Origin: Naematelia aurantialba
Lineage: Eukaryota; Basidiomycota; Tremellomycetes; Tremellales; Naemateliaceae
NCBI GenBank assembly: GCA_021527695.1
Contig: JAKFAO010000002.1
Coordinates: 248,001 to 312,000, forward strand
DNA: 64,000 bases
Direction: 5' to 3'
Part shown: positions 16,278 to 28,345 of the stretch, in pieces
Position numbering within the stretch: position 1 is the first letter of the stretch
Layout: each line of letters begins with the position of its first letter
Notes under the pieces: model-generated
Told to the model about the DNA's origin: nothing
Databases searched by the model: none
What the model saw: only the letters and a program-made list of their open reading frames with translations
Program-made: the position numbers and the translations under genes

Positions 16278-16807
16278 TGCCGAGACACCTGCAGGTCGGT
16301 GGCGACGGCGAGTCCCACCGACCTCTCCGGAGCGAGGACACGATGGCGGTGAACACCATCCTCTCGGATCCCAGCGACCGCACCAAGGCCGCCATGGAAG
16401 GCTGTTTCTCTTCGTACGTCGTCTAGTCTTCGTCTCTGTCTTCGTCTCTGTCTTCGTCTCTGTGTTCGTCTCTGTCTTCGTCTCAGTGCAGTGATTGCCG
16501 AGTGGTGTGCCCAGTGCCAGTGCTGAAGCCGCCCGCCAGGATTTCCCGCCTGCAAACGCGGCCCGAGGAGAAGACCGGACTGGAGTACTACCACACCAAG
16601 CTGACCAGAGCGTTGGACGCCGAGATCAGAACCCGGTTCCCGGCGCTCTCGCAAGGCACCGTATCGCCCGCGGAGTTTCCCCCTCCAGCACCAAGCAGCG
16701 TCGCCAGCGGCGCCACCAGTGGCGGCTTCCTCTCGTCGTTTGCCGGATGGGCGAAGAGGGGCGCGAATGACGATCCCTTCAGAAACACACTGTTTAGCAT
16801 GTCGTAA
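16278..16807 (+). pseudogene. 3' part of the host gene interrupted by element A
   Basis: After excision of the element the frame of 1254-1659 continues here for about 50 codons (VPRHLQVGGD...TMAVNTILSDPSDRTKAAMEGC). It probably splices over a pyrimidine-rich intron of repeated TCTGTCTTCG units ending TCTCAG at 16486. A last exon (CSDCRVVC...RPEEKTGLEYYHTKLTRALDAEIR) ends at TAA 16805-16807. The donor is uncertain; a GTCGTC after TCTTCGTAC would keep the frame. The product is about 290 residues. It has a CxxC pair followed by Lys/Arg-rich and Ser/Pro-rich segments and is not recognised. Confidence 0.6.
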
Positions 16808-17481
16808 AGGTAGACACCATTGCTTCTCTCGTGCTTCGTAGCCTGGTAGCGTCCAATTTGTGCATGTATTGCGGTTGCACGGCGGAGTAAGAGCTTCATG
16901 CGGGCCAAAGCAGCTTGGTCGCGGCCGCGCGTCCGTGTGCACCTTCTGCGGGAGCTCCTCCTCTTGCCACCACCTGTGTTGCCTTACAGGTCCCAATTGC
17001 TCCCCAGACCTTTCATTGCTGCCATTGCTGCAACTCCAGGTCATCGCAGTCGACACGGAGGACCTCTACGACGTCAATTAAACGTTCGATGAGAATCCTC
17101 GACGGACTCATTTCGTGTACATGGTAAACTCTAGTGTGGTTGGTGAACGCCAGTCTGACAATCGCTCAAACATCACAACGCTCGTTTGCTTGTGCATCAT
17201 TGCTTCACTCACATATCCATGGTATGCATGCAGATCACGCCGACTGTTCTCTAGGTTATTGTAGAGGCCATATACAAGCACTAAAGCTGAAAGATATGCG
17301 CAAACGTACAATGGCATCCGCCTCTGGTCCTTCCTTCTATTCCAGATCATCCATTCTATTCACAATCCCCATCCGAGTTCTCACAACGCTCTTTGGCCTG
17401 CCCAGGGGTCCAACAGGCGAGTGGAATTTTTGCGGCATTTTTGCTAATATTCTTCCCTCCTCCCGCCCGGTTTCCGAAGGC
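16808..17481. other. Gap between convergent genes
   Basis: Holds the 3' ends of the split gene and of the minus-strand gene ending at 17482. A 73-codon plus-strand frame (16860-17081) contains a cysteine-rich segment (CTFCGSSSSCHHLCC) that could be a further exon, but no convincing splice join was found. Confidence 0.45.
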
Positions 17482-19940
17482 TTAATGGGACCCCGGTCCC
17501 AGATTGACCCTGGTCCTCGCACTGCCATGCCCCGTCGGTGGAGGAACCTCGCCTGGGCTGTCCTTCTCCGGCACAGTCGGAGCATACCCCGAGACGACGC
17601 TTTGACCACCCCCGCCCAAGAATCCCACTGATCCACGCATCGAGGGTACCAGCCCGCTACCCACGCTGACAAGTTTCGCCTGGCGAGGTGACGTCGCATC
17701 ACGGAGGGGGGATGTCTCGTACATCTCGGAGTTGGGACTAGGGGCATGATCGGAAGTGGCGTTTGGCTCGACGTTGGGGATGGGATTCGCGGTGTGCGAA
17801 TCGGCCGATGGATCAAAGTAAAGACTGTCACCTGACATGGCTGTGGATGGTCGCTGTGGATCAGGGTTCGTCACTCCCAACGGATGATCTGCTGACGAGC
17901 CTTGCAAGGGGGGAGTGGGATTGTTGACGAATGACCACCTATCGGCTTCAGACTGGTGCATGTGGTCCGTCAATGCCGACTCGGGGATGTGGTTGTACTG
18001 TGCCGGCATTTCGAGGTAATGCCTCTGCATTGCCTCGTCGATTGATGATTTCCGTACATCGCGTTGAGGGTACTCCTCCGCTCGCGGGAGAAGTCGGTTG
18101 GTGAGAGGTGGGGCCGGCTCCACTTCCGCAGCCGGTCCAGAACGATTCTGAGAATTCTTGCGGCGGACAGACGATTTCTTGAGGAGCACATTCCGCTGAC
18201 GTGGAGACGATTCTGCCGATCCTCTGCCCTTCACGAGCGGGACTTGCGATTCTCTCGAGGCGGACCGCACGGACTGCTGGCCGGCATAAGTCGGTGGCTG
18301 GGTCACCGAAGACTGCTCCGAAACCTCACGCTGCCTTGGCACAGTTCCTGGAGTCTCGGGATGCGAATTGCCCAGATCCGCAGTCCACGGTGCAGGTCTC
18401 GGCTGATCTGGCTGGGCGCTCCGGCCTCCAGTGCGCAAAATTGACACTGGCTGAGGGGGAAGGTCGTTACGAGACACGACCACTGGACTCTCCGAGCCTG
18501 AAGGAGACACATCTGGCAGTGTCACGTATGTGTCGCGGACCGATAGACCAGAAGACGGTAGTGACGAGAAGATGAGCACGTCGCGACCTCCGAGAAAGGG
18601 CAATAGCGGGACTGAAGCTGTCAAAGTGAAGTGTAACGCTGACAACGAGTTTAGGACACCGAGCAGCAGCTTGGGATGGAGACTAAAGCCATCAGTACAT
18701 CATAAATTTGGCCAACAGTGACAGCTGACCCATTCACGACCTTGCGTCTGATGCCACCTACCAACCAACGTCGCATGCCGCCTAGCCAGAAGCGGTAGAC
18801 GCCACGGTGTACCCATCCTTCCAACTTGATGGCGTTGCTAGATGCCTTGGCACCTCGAGAAGAACCGTCTCCTTTTCCGTTGTGAATGGTTGTGATCGCC
18901 TGACGGATACCCGAGATGATCGCCGGCGTGGATTTTGGTGGAGGTGAGATGATGGATATACGATCGAACACTGCAAAGTCAGCTTTATGCAAGCTTTGGC
19001 TATCATTAAGCTGACATGGGAATGAGACTGCAAAGAACAGTGGCGGATGAGCGACTGTATCGGTCGAGTGGAGGAGAAGAAAGTTGTGACTGTCGCTCTT
19101 TACCGAGGCCGCTCGGATGCTGTCGACCACAGTGTACCCGTGTGTGCCGAGGCAAGTGAAGACAGCCAAGAGAAGTCGGATCGTGCTACACGAGGCGATC
19201 ATTATCAGCACCCTTCATATTTAGAGTTGTCATACTAACCCTAGCTCTTGACTACCTTTCCTTTTCCAGACTGTACCCCCGAGCTCGACTCCCCAGCTGT
19301 CCAACGTATCGTTTGCTGCTCGGAGTTGCAGCATCTCGACTCCTTCACTCCGTTTAACAATCTTCAAAGGCCAGTTTTGGCCAATGATCTCATCGACAGC
19401 CAGTAAAACCCGCACTGGGAAGCCATTGAATCGCATCCCCGCGAGTCCCGTCAAGGCCATCAAGGCGTGTTTCGCATTTCGCGGCTGAATGGTACGAAAC
19501 TCGTCGCGTACTTGCAGCCCACCACTCGATCGATCAAGATCGGGAGAAGTGACGAGTTTAGGCGATAGGGGAACTTCAGTCAGTGGCCGAAATGTAGAGG
19601 ATGATGTATCTAGAGGATCCTGATGCTCGACAGCCGGAAGGACAGGAGCCGGGTCGGACCAGAGTGCAAGTCGTGGAGGGTTCTCGTCTAGCTGGGCCAT
19701 CGCAGCGAGATACAGGTTGCGTTCAGAGGGCGTTACATAGAGCGTAGCCAGACGATTAGGGCTGAACTGTACTGGCCTGTATGGGTCCCGAGTCTCTTCG
19801 AGGGATGTCTCGCCGTCGTTCAGGTGGGCAGATTGCCGAGATCGATGAGATGCCTTTGATGGACGAAGGGCAAAGCTGAACCAGGATTTCCGCTTGATGT
19901 GAGGGTCAAAAGCAGAGGGAGGAGGAGAGTTGTGACGCAT
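17482..19940 (-). CDS. Unrecognised multi-exon gene
   Basis: The first exon (19940 to about 19256) encodes a basic, Ser-rich N-terminus, then an ordered stretch (RNAKHALMALTGLAGMRF...VLLAVDEIIGQNWPLKIV). Short middle exons (about 19185-18740) include RISIISPPPKSTPAIISGIRQ and HRGVYRFWLGGMRRWL. The last exon (from about 18696) begins with a hydrophobic stretch (LLLGVLNSLSALHFTLTAS) and a segment DVLIFSSLPSSGLSVRDTYVTLPDV. It ends in a long disordered tail rich in Ser, Pro and Arg down to 17482. A GTAGGT donor near 18755 and a TTTAG acceptor near 18697 support the last join; the middle joins are uncertain. The hydrophobic stretch may be a membrane anchor. I do not recognise the family. Confidence 0.55.
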
Positions 19941-20601
19941 GTTGAAAAACGGGATGTCAAGGGAAAGCGAGGCGTGGCTGAGTAGATGACAGTCGAGTGA
20001 GCTTGAGAGAGTCTGTCCCGCGGTTAGGTATCAGTGTGTGTAACGTGGCTACTTGAGTTCAGTTCTATGATGGATTGTTGCCAGACAAGTGAGATAAGGC
20101 CAAGAGAGGCATCAGTAGTTGTTTGGAGTGAGTCCCAAGGCGTGTGGGCCGCGTTGAATGACGCTTTGTTCGCTCCCCCATTGTTCCTTCCTACCCTCCT
20201 TTTTTGCACTCTCGGTGTCTAGAAGCGTCATCTACGGAATTGCCACAGCGGGCAACGCTACGTCGCCTGATCCTTTGTAGACCTCCTTGAGCAGCACAGA
20301 GAGAAAGAGAGAGAGAGAGAGAGAGGGAGAGAGATGAGGGATGCCATAGTGAGAGTAGAGTAGAGAGTAGCAACAGGGTGAAAGAGTGAAGAATAGCCTG
20401 AAATGCGGCGGTGACGATGGAACGTCGTGCCTGATCATCGCAGCGCACAGCTGGATAGCACCCTTCTTTCTTTCTTTCTCTTTCTCTTCCTTCTGCTTGG
20501 GTGTCTGAGCCTCGTCTTACAGAGTCATGACCGCTACTTCTCTCCTTTCTACTCTTGGAGTGTAGTCTGAAGGGTACGACGGCATCTGCACAACGACAGC
20601 G
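19941..20601. promoter_or_regulatory. Divergent promoter region with GA repeat
   Basis: 660 bp between two divergently transcribed genes, presumably holding both promoters. It contains a GA-rich microsatellite at about 20302-20335 and a CTTT-rich run at about 20463-20490. No specific operator was recognised. Confidence 0.5.
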
Positions 20602-23600
20602 ATGATGGATCCTACAGACAACGTTCGACCACCATTACCTCCACGCCGAACGAGATCTCCACCGCCATCGCCTCCTGCCGTGATGTCGAGCAATGAAGCG
20701 GAGAGGTCTCAGAATCTACCACAGGCCGCCGAGATATCTTCTCCGCGTACTGCACCACCTCTACCTCGTCGACGACCACCTTCCCCAGTCCTCCTCTCTC
20801 AAAACATAGATCCCCCTTCGACACCTATCGCCCAGGATCTCCGACAAAGTAGGGAACCCTCGCAGGACAAAGTCACCGAAGCAACACCGTTATCTGGCCC
20901 AAACGTCACTCCGACCTCTGCGTCGCCGATCCATGTGTCTATCACACCGGCCACCCCTCCACCATTCAGGACTCCCACCGACGATCGGCCGACTCCAAGC
21001 TTAGCAGCGCAGACCATCAGTAACGGTTCTCCTTCCTCACCGGTGGCCCGTGAATCAGAAAAGGGAGAAACTTCGATACCGCCCAGACCTCCTCTGTCCG
21101 CCCAGCCGTCCACTGCATCAAAATCGACAGAGGCCTCACGAGGATTCTCTCGTGAATCCGTCTCAACGGGCTCATCCCCAATTCTCGCCTTGTACCTGAG
21201 TTACCTCGGGCTGCTTGCCCTCGTATTGAATCTCGCCCATCCAATACTGTCGCCATTCTGGCTTTTTCTAATTGGCCTAGGCTCCATAGGATACCTATGG
21301 CTGAAAGCGAAGGATGAACGAGCCAAGGTCGTTGAGCCTATAGACCCTAGTGGTCATGAGGCGAGCTCAGGGAAAGATGCCGTCAGCTGGGTGTGAGTCT
21401 TCTCCCCTCAAAGATGTACACCCTAGTAGCTGAGCTCGCCCAGCAACCATGTCCTCTATGCTCTGTTTCCCCTCATATCGACAGACGTACTTACACCGTT
21501 CATGGACCTAATGGAAGACGCCCTCATGGAGCAGGTTCCACCTATAGTGGTAAGCTACCCACATTTCTTCACATTCACAAACTGAAGAGGGTCGTAGACC
21601 TCAGTACGCCTGACTTCTGCGGCACTAGGTTCTCAGCCAGTGCTCTTGACCTCCTTGCGTCCTATGACAGATCAAGAATGGTTCGCTTCAATATCAGCTC
21701 GCAAGCCGTCTGGCAAACATACCGATGGGCAACAAAAGGGACATCGCAAATCTCTCTCTTCAAGTTCGCCATCTCCACCTGCTGCCGCATCGTCAGGCTC
21801 TCATTCAAAACACCGGCGCACAATCTCCGCTGACACCAGCAAGAGTCGAGGTTCCCTCAAGCGTTCTATATCCGGCAGTAGCTATGCAAGTATGCTTGAT
21901 TCGGATACGATTGAGGTTGAAGCAGGTAGACGGAGAAAGAGAGACCGCATTCTACAGGGGTTGTCTCGGCGGCGATTGGGGCGATCGGCCGGAGATTTGG
22001 TCGGAAGCGAAGGGATGGACGATTCTGGAGTCAATTCGAGGTCAGGTAAAACTGCAAGTGAAGCCGCACAGACGGAGGACGGCAAGAGAATTCGAGGTGG
22101 ACTCGGTGGTGAAACCGCGGAAGACGATCCGGATGCAGGACAATATGTCAACTTTCAGGTCGGATTTGAGTATAAGCGTACAGAAGCTACGACAAGGAGA
22201 GGATGGGGACTGCATTTACTGGTGAGCTCTTGGCTGTACGCAAGACGCCATGCTGATAGCTCAGGCATATTTTGGATGGGGCGTCAAAGGCGTCGGCTCA
22301 TCTGAGATCCGTCAGCGTTGATCACGGTATGAAGTAGCCCAGCTGAAGCAGAATAGCCGTCTATATCGATGTCATTTCTTTCTCTGGGATGGTGAGTGAT
22401 TTACTGTATCCTTGACACGTCGCATGATTGAAGCGTCTAGATCAATCTTCGCCTCCTTCTTTCCGCTACCCCCCCTTTTGTCAGGACCGCTAGAATCTCT
22501 CTACCTTCCCTGCCAGAATTTGATATATCTGCCAAACCCTTGCTCAAAGCAGCGTTCAACGCCATGGAGCTCCCCGGTATGAAATCCTACGGTGAGTCGA
22601 CTTTAGTCTCGCAAGCTCATATCCTCCAGTTAAGGCGTCGATTTCAGATGTTTGCAAGGCGTTTGTCCGACCGGAAAGCTTCTCACTCGATGTCGACCGA
22701 CTGTTACTCGGACGGGAAGCCAGTCTGCGGACCGGTAGCGTTGGAGTGTTGTACATCATTCTACATAGCGCTAGCAACCTACCGAAGACCGACACAATGG
22801 GTGGGGAAACCACAGCCTTGAACAGATATTTTCAGCTCACATACTACAGGAAGCTGCGATCCATACGTTACCATCTCGCTCACCAAGTTCAACAAGCCAG
22901 GTCTGTCACATCTCCCCTTTGAGCGGTCGACTGACAACGGACCTTGTTACGTATAGTCTTTAGCACACGTACTATCATCGACTCACCTGATCCAGTCTGG
23001 GAAGAACCCGCGTTTGGTGAGGTGCACTCTCGAACCATTTCCGCCACTCAACTGACCATTTGAAGTGCTAATATCTGCGGATGCTATCGAATCAGGCGAA
23101 AAACTTCGCCTCCGTGTGAGCGACGCGGACCGCTTCTCCGCAGACGATACGATGGGGGCCGTTGAAGTCGACCTCGCCGATCTGGTCGACGAGCATACAC
23201 GCTCCGGAGGAGAAGAGACCCTGACACGGCGCACAGACACCTTGAAAGCTGATCGAATGGGAATGAAGGCTGGCGGTGAACTGACTTGGAGTGTGAAGTT
23301 TTCACCCATCTGGGAGATACCGGAAGCGGAGGTTCAAGCGAAGATGGAAGAAAGACGCAAGTCTCGCGCAGAGCCAGATGTGATCAAACCGTGGTGGCTC
23401 GATTTGGTAGAGAAGTACTGCGCACAGAAGCCCGATTGGGACGAGGCTCGAAATCAGCGTCGGAAAGACGCCTTGGCTTTCTTTACTGGAGAACGAGATA
23501 GAGATGAGATGGAAGTAGCTTCAAAGCCTTCGGATGAGTTGAGAAGTGGTGTCTTACAGGTGAGAGCTGTCTCTTCAATATTCATAGCCCGCTGATCGTA

Positions 23601-25313
23601 GTCAGTTCCACATCCATCAGTGCAATGGTCAGCTGGCATAGATGTAGTCAAAATAGTTGAGCTAATTCATGAAGATCTCGAAGTTGAATCACTAGAGGGA
23701 ACCTACTCGTCTTCATCAAACCATCGGAAATCAGCTGCGGCAGGACGTCCTGCTTTAGCCGATGTCGTCGATCGCACGCCTGCCGAGAACCCGGATCCAC
23801 CTTCGGCGTATTGCGAGGTGCATTTGAACGACAGACTTGTATATCGGACACGGACAAAGCAGCTCACTCCACTTCCATACTTCAATGCTGTTAGCGAGAG
23901 GTTTGTAAGGGACTGGAAACAGGCCAGAATCGTCTTTGTGGTGCGAGATGAACGGGATCGGGAACACGGTGAGCTGCTTGGCACCAGGTGATTTTGGAAG
24001 CTGACTGACGTTTTTAGATCCTATTTTAGGTTTGGTCAGTATGCGCCTACACGACGCCTTCAGTGATCGCAGTCAATTCACTCGGTAAGACATCTGATTG
24101 ACCGGTTGGGAAGAGTTCACTGATGAGCTGAAGGTGGTTTCCCCTGGTGGGTGGCCTTGGATGGGGCCGTATCCGCTTGTCGCTACTCTGGAAACCCCTA
24201 GATATAAAACTGCCTCGTGGTGTATCCGGCTACGAGACGGCGACATTTGAGATCCGATCTTTGACGTCTACCGACATGGGACGGCTAGTCGACAAGGGAG
24301 TTTCGCTTGTAATTGAGACAGAAACAGACAAGTATACGCTGCTATCTAAAAACCAAGGTGCTCTTGCAAGTACGGTATCGTTCCAGTCGACCGCAACGCG
24401 CCAGTCGGTAAACTTTGACGAACAGACCGAAGTCGATTGGGGCATACAGAAACCGATCCGGTTGGCCGTTGAGTGGCGACATTCTTGTTCCGTATTGTTC
24501 AGCTTTGTCGCCCGCACTGGGATGCTGAAGAAGAAGCGAATCGTTGGCCTCGCCACCACTCGACTCGACTATTGTCCAGACAACCAAATCATCGAGCGTA
24601 CCATCCCTGTGTTCGCAACGACCGAGGTCAAGGAGGCAATGAAGGCCCATTACAATTGGACCGCCGCCCAACGCGATCGGAATAGAGCGCATTACCCGTC
24701 GGACGCCAAGCTAGTGGGCTTTGTAAACCTGTCTTTCGTGGTCAGGCCGGGCGTGTCACGTGCGCATCGGAAACTGTGCAAGAGAGATCTTCGCTTCCGA
24801 CACGTCTACGAAGCTTGGGAGGCAGCGAAGGAAGCTGATCTGCTCATGGACCAGATGCACGGTTCAGACGTAGTCACCCGTGATAGTAATGGCGAGGAAA
24901 TCACCAGCGACGAGAAACACGACGAGGACGATGACTTGAACGATGATGACGAGAGCGATACGACGGATTACGACGATGATGGAGATACGACGAGAGAATC
25001 AGCAGTTGACGGTGTAAGGAGACGGCCACGGCAGAACGGCGGTCCAGATGGGGAGGGCAAGGGCAAGAGCGACGAAGCCCAGCTGGAGCAAGAAGCAGAA
25101 GAGGAAGATGAAGGGTTTTTGAGCGAACGCAGAGCGCATTCGAGGGCACTGCATAAGCACCACAAGGGGATTTTCCAGCTCAAAATCGCCCGGACGGGCA
25201 AGTTTGTCAAAGACAAGCTGGAGGCCAAGATGTACTCATCCAAGATGGGGCGGGAGAGAAGGATGAGAGGGCCAGATATGGACGTTGAGGTGGAAGGGCA
25301 GTCAAGTTTGTAG
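20602..25313 (+). CDS. Tricalbin/Mug190-like membrane protein with SMP and C2 domains
   Basis: About 14 exons. The first joins read cleanly: 20602-21392, 21435-21549, 21598-22221, 22265-22310, 22357-22391, 22441-22591, 22630-22800, 22850-22900, 22957-23016, 23066-23559, then several short exons and a last one from about 24132 to 25313. Order: Pro/Ser-rich N-terminus; a hairpin-like double membrane segment (ILALYLSYLGLLALVLNLA and FWLFLIGLGSIGYLWL); an SMP lipid-transfer domain (VPPIVTSVRLTS..., YFGWGVKGVG, VYIDVISFSGM, RLLLSATPPFVRTARI); a C2 domain (GVLYIILHSASNLPKTDTMG, CDPYVTISLTKF); a further C2-like region (DPILGLVSMRL); an acidic linker and a basic tail. This is the plan of ER proteins that tether to the plasma membrane and move lipids. 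It resembles fungal Mug190-type tricalbins; the exact orthologue is uncertain. Confidence 0.88.
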
Positions 25314-26084
25314 TACATGACTAAGTATTCTGCTGTTCATATGTAGGATACACGCGGACTACTTGTTGTCTTGAATGCTTTTGAGTGGCGGGCTCTGGCA
25401 TGAATTGCCACTGTTCACCGACCACAGCCAGGGAATGCAAGGCGGCAGACGACTAATGAGAAGTCAGCAACGAAGATTGGGACTGAACGACCTGCTAAGC
25501 TGCTCCGTGTACGACTGCATGGATCGCACGGCTGTACCAGAAGGGTGCAGCGCTTGGCATTGGATCACAGAGGCGTGGGCTCAGTTTAAGTCATGGCCCT
25601 GCCGAGCACGTGTACTGCAGCTGAGGACACTGGTGAGTATAAGATATGGCGCGAGCGTCATGCTACTATCGCTCTCGCGAAATGTGGGCAAATATCACCC
25701 TATCGCTTTCACCGTGGACTCCTGGGGAGGCTTTGCTGTGATGTCGTGCGCTGCCCGCGGAGTGATTGAGTTTGAGTAGAGAGGAGGATTTGAACAGGAC
25801 AGTGGCAAATGTGGACCAACATGTGCAGTAAGTAGCAGAAGCGGCCAAGTGACGTTCCACACTGCGAAAACCATGCAAGCTTGGTATGTCATGCATTCAC
25901 AGTAAATGTCTCAAAGCGGTTGGAAACGTGAGCAGGAGGTCTGATTCCGCTATGCCCTAACTAGTGCGGCACGATCAACAAGACTGGCAGTGATGAAGCA
26001 TCGAAGGCAGAGCCGAGTTCCTCTACCTGGCTGTTCTCGCGTCCGCGGTGGAGGTGGTGGTCCCTGCGAGCCGCTGGTAGTTGG
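25314..26084. other. Gap of about 770 bp between convergent genes
   Basis: Open frames here are short, start at non-ATG codons or lack codon bias. It holds the 3' ends of the SMP/C2 gene and of the minus-strand gene ending at 26085. Nothing else was recognised. Confidence 0.45.
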
Positions 26085-26641
26085 TTAGCATGGAAGAATC
26101 AAAGTCAGCCAGGCCAGGCCTTGATTTACGGCAGCCGCAATCCTGGGCTCTCGTTCCTCATCCCAGTCGGCCCCCAGCCACTCGGGCCTGCAGTTGGCGG
26201 GATGCTCGGAGAGCTCATAGATCGAGTCCAGAAGCGGCTGGGAGTCTGGCGACCTCAGCGCTTGTTTCGCTGATTCCCGCCACAGGTCCGGATTCACCGA
26301 AACGAAGCGACTGCTGTAACCCGCCGGACGTGGCAGGGCGGACGGTTTCGTGCACTTGATCCAGAAGTAGGTGTAGTGACTGGCATGCAGCTGCAGCACC
26401 ACCTCGTCTGGCCGGCTGAAGACCTGGTACACAGACGCCGTCGTGATCTTGGCGTTTGGGTGGGGTATGCTCAGATACTCGTGACTCGTCGAACGCTGTT
26501 CCCGGGCGCGTCTCAGACTGGCCCCCGTTCTGCTGACTGTCTCAAAAGGTCAACGACGGTCTTGCCACTGGGCTCCCTGGGGGCGTTAGTAGTCGTGGCG
26601 CCACCGAAAGTGGCCAACGAGCTACCGGCACTGGACGGCAT
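26085..26641 (-). CDS. Small hypothetical protein, possible paralogue of 27443-28345
   Basis: Likely starts with ATG at 26641 (MPSSA), splices over an 89-nt intron (26625-26537, GTAGCT donor, CAG acceptor) and continues to a stop at 26085, giving about 155 residues. The segment HEYLSIPHPNAKITTASVYQVF precedes a conserved-looking core: HYTYFWIKCT, then NPDLWRESAKQALRS, LLDSIYELSEHPA and EWLGADWDEE. The pattern of aromatic residues, Pro-x-x-Trp and a final Gly-Leu matches the larger gene at 27443-28345 on the same strand. No known domain was recognised. The exon join is a prediction. Confidence 0.5.
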
Positions 26642-27442
26642 GGTGAAGATGGAGAGGAGGTTGTGGTAAGGCAGAACGGCGAGGACTGGTTTGAGGTGGT
26701 GGTAAAATGAGTTGAAAGCTGGTTGGAATCAGCAAACGCAGGTCGAGACCTGTTGTACTGTAGTCCCCTTCCGTTGGCCTTCCGTAAAGTAGTATTCGAG
26801 CGGTGTTTGATTTCCCCTAAAATCCCATAACCGGGACCGTCTTGGTCTACGCTCTCCCTCTCTCTCGCATCCCGGGGACCATGACTTCAGGGAAGGGGCG
26901 TGGAGTGTGGATGTCTTGTGGGTCGGAGATGCTTTGCACGTCGGCCCCGGAAACGCGAATCAGCGACTCGTAACGCGTTTGGGTTGTCCGCAAAGCCCTA
27001 TGAACGGAAGTCGGCCGTCTCTGCGCACTGGCCGTCGGATATCTATGACTCACGCAGACCTCTCATGGACTGCCTCCCAGGTTTTCACACCCTTTCTGCG
27101 CAAACGAGGTCTGACTGGGAATTTGTAAAGGCCTCGGACAGGACAGGTCTGAGCCATGAGAAGTGGCAAAAGTCTACATACGGCCATGGCCATCGTACAA
27201 TACTGTACCGACTGGCGAAGCACTTTCCAGCTCAGCACAAATTGCACGGGACTTCTGCGACATGCATGCACAGTGATCTCGTGGTTGTTAAAGACTTGGT
27301 AAAATACAATGTTATACGCGCCGCTCACCACCTCACGCCGACAGAGTATCGTGCTCGTGAGGGGTGCCAGCTCTGTCCACCCCTGTGCGCCTGTGCGCTC
27401 TCCGTTCCGACCTCCTTGCCCTCCGCAGCCTGGCTGAGCTGG
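26642..27442. other. Gap of about 800 bp
   Basis: Lies between two minus-strand genes and should hold the promoter of the gene starting at 26641 and the terminator of the one ending at 27443. A long plus-strand frame crosses part of it but was rejected. No RNA gene or repeat was recognised. Confidence 0.4.
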
Positions 27443-28345
27443 TTAATCCACGTCCTGTACACCGGTGGAGGACAAGGCGGTAGAGTCACCGATGGCGCTG
27501 TGACTTCCCGCGTGGCTTTCGATCCGCGGAGTCCCTGTTTGCTTCATGTGACTAAAGGCACTCGAGGCTTCCAGATCATCAGCACTGGTGGACGCAGCCG
27601 GTCCGGCGCCACCCCGCGTGCGGCTGGTACGTTCCCGAGAGGCCTGTTTCCTTGCCTGGTTGTATTCTCGCTGCTCAGACCTCCTGAGACTCTCGTACTC
27701 GGTGTCCCAGAGGCACAAGACCGCGGACAGGCCCGCTCTCACGGTAAACTCGACCGCGTCCTGTCGCGCCTGGGTCCAGGCGATGAGTCGTCCATCCTGG
27801 AAGCCCCAGGCAGGATGATGCAAGATCTGCCGTATCGCTTCGATCGCGTGTTGGTGTGTGGATGACTTTTGCAGTCGTGCGCTCGCCTCAGGCCACCCTC
27901 GAGGCGGTATCGTATAGGTCGTCACCTCCGAAGGCTGCCCTGGGATTGTTTCAGTGCAGCGGACCCCCCGGCGAGCGATCCAATTGAACCAGAACGTATC
28001 CCCTGTGAGGTTGGGGACTTGCCATCGCTCTTCCCCATACTCACACACCCCTGCGTTGTGAAGCCTCTCGAGTTCACGGGACTTGTCCAATAAGGTATCG
28101 AGGGATTGATGCCAGATGTAGCCGCGGTTGGGCGTCCAGTCCTCTTCTTCTTCTTCTTCTTCTTGTTCTTCTTCTTCTTCTTCTTCTTCTTCTTCTTCTT
28201 CTTCTTCTCCTCCTCCTCCTCCTCCTCCTCCTCCTTCTTCTTCTTCTCCTTCTTCGTTTTCTTCTTTTTCTTCTTCTTCTTCTTCTCCTTCTTCTTCGCT
28301 ATAACCGCGATTGCTGTCCCTTAGATCCGACATTCGGCACGGCAA
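27443..28345 (-). CDS. Hypothetical protein with Glu/Gly triplet-repeat tract
   Basis: Single open frame of 300 codons from ATG 28345 or 28333. Residues about 15-68 are almost entirely Glu with a Gly run, coded by a (GAA/GAG/GGA)n tract. Then comes an ordered region: DWTPNRGYIWHQSLDTL, RWQVPNLTGDTFWFNWIARR, PPRGWPEASARLQ, AIEAIRQILHHPAWGF, RLIAWTQARQDAVEF and RAGLSAVLCLWDTEYESL, then an Arg/Ser/Ala-rich tail. The TFWFNW...W.E...I..I...HPA...L.AW...GL pattern parallels the neighbour at 26085-26641. I do not recognise the family. The repeat may be translated or may belong to an upstream intron or leader; an alternative start downstream of it cannot be excluded. Confidence 0.5.
   Translation of the reverse strand: MPCRMSDLRDSNRGYSEEEGEEEEEEKEENEEGEEEEGGGGGGGGGEEEEEEEEEEEEEEQEEEEEEEDWTPNRGYIWHQSLDTLLDKSRELERLHNAGVCEYGEERWQVPNLTGDTFWFNWIARRGVRCTETIPGQPSEVTTYTIPPRGWPEASARLQKSSTHQHAIEAIRQILHHPAWGFQDGRLIAWTQARQDAVEFTVRAGLSAVLCLWDTEYESLRRSEQREYNQARKQASRERTSRTRGGAGPAASTSADDLEASSAFSHMKQTGTPRIESHAGSHSAIGDSTALSSTGVQDVD
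28143..28302. repeat. CTT/CTC triplet microsatellite, about 160 bp
   Basis: Plus strand is a near-perfect run of TTC/TCC triplets; the minus strand codes for Glu and Gly in the gene at 27443-28345. The repeat has a different phase and composition (CTC run in the middle), giving the Gly block. Confidence 0.9.

Noticed and set aside
26900..27865. Long plus-strand open frame of 321 codons
   Set aside because: It begins at a GTG (first ATG at 27064), has an uneven Cys/Trp-rich composition and overlaps the minus-strand gene at 27443-28345, which has a sustained frame with a repeated pattern shared with its neighbour. It looks like a shadow, though a spliced plus-strand gene cannot be fully excluded.
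28131..28145. Possible CRISPR-like or satellite array at the triplet tract
   Set aside because: The tract is an uninterrupted triplet microsatellite with no spacers, and the genome is eukaryotic.
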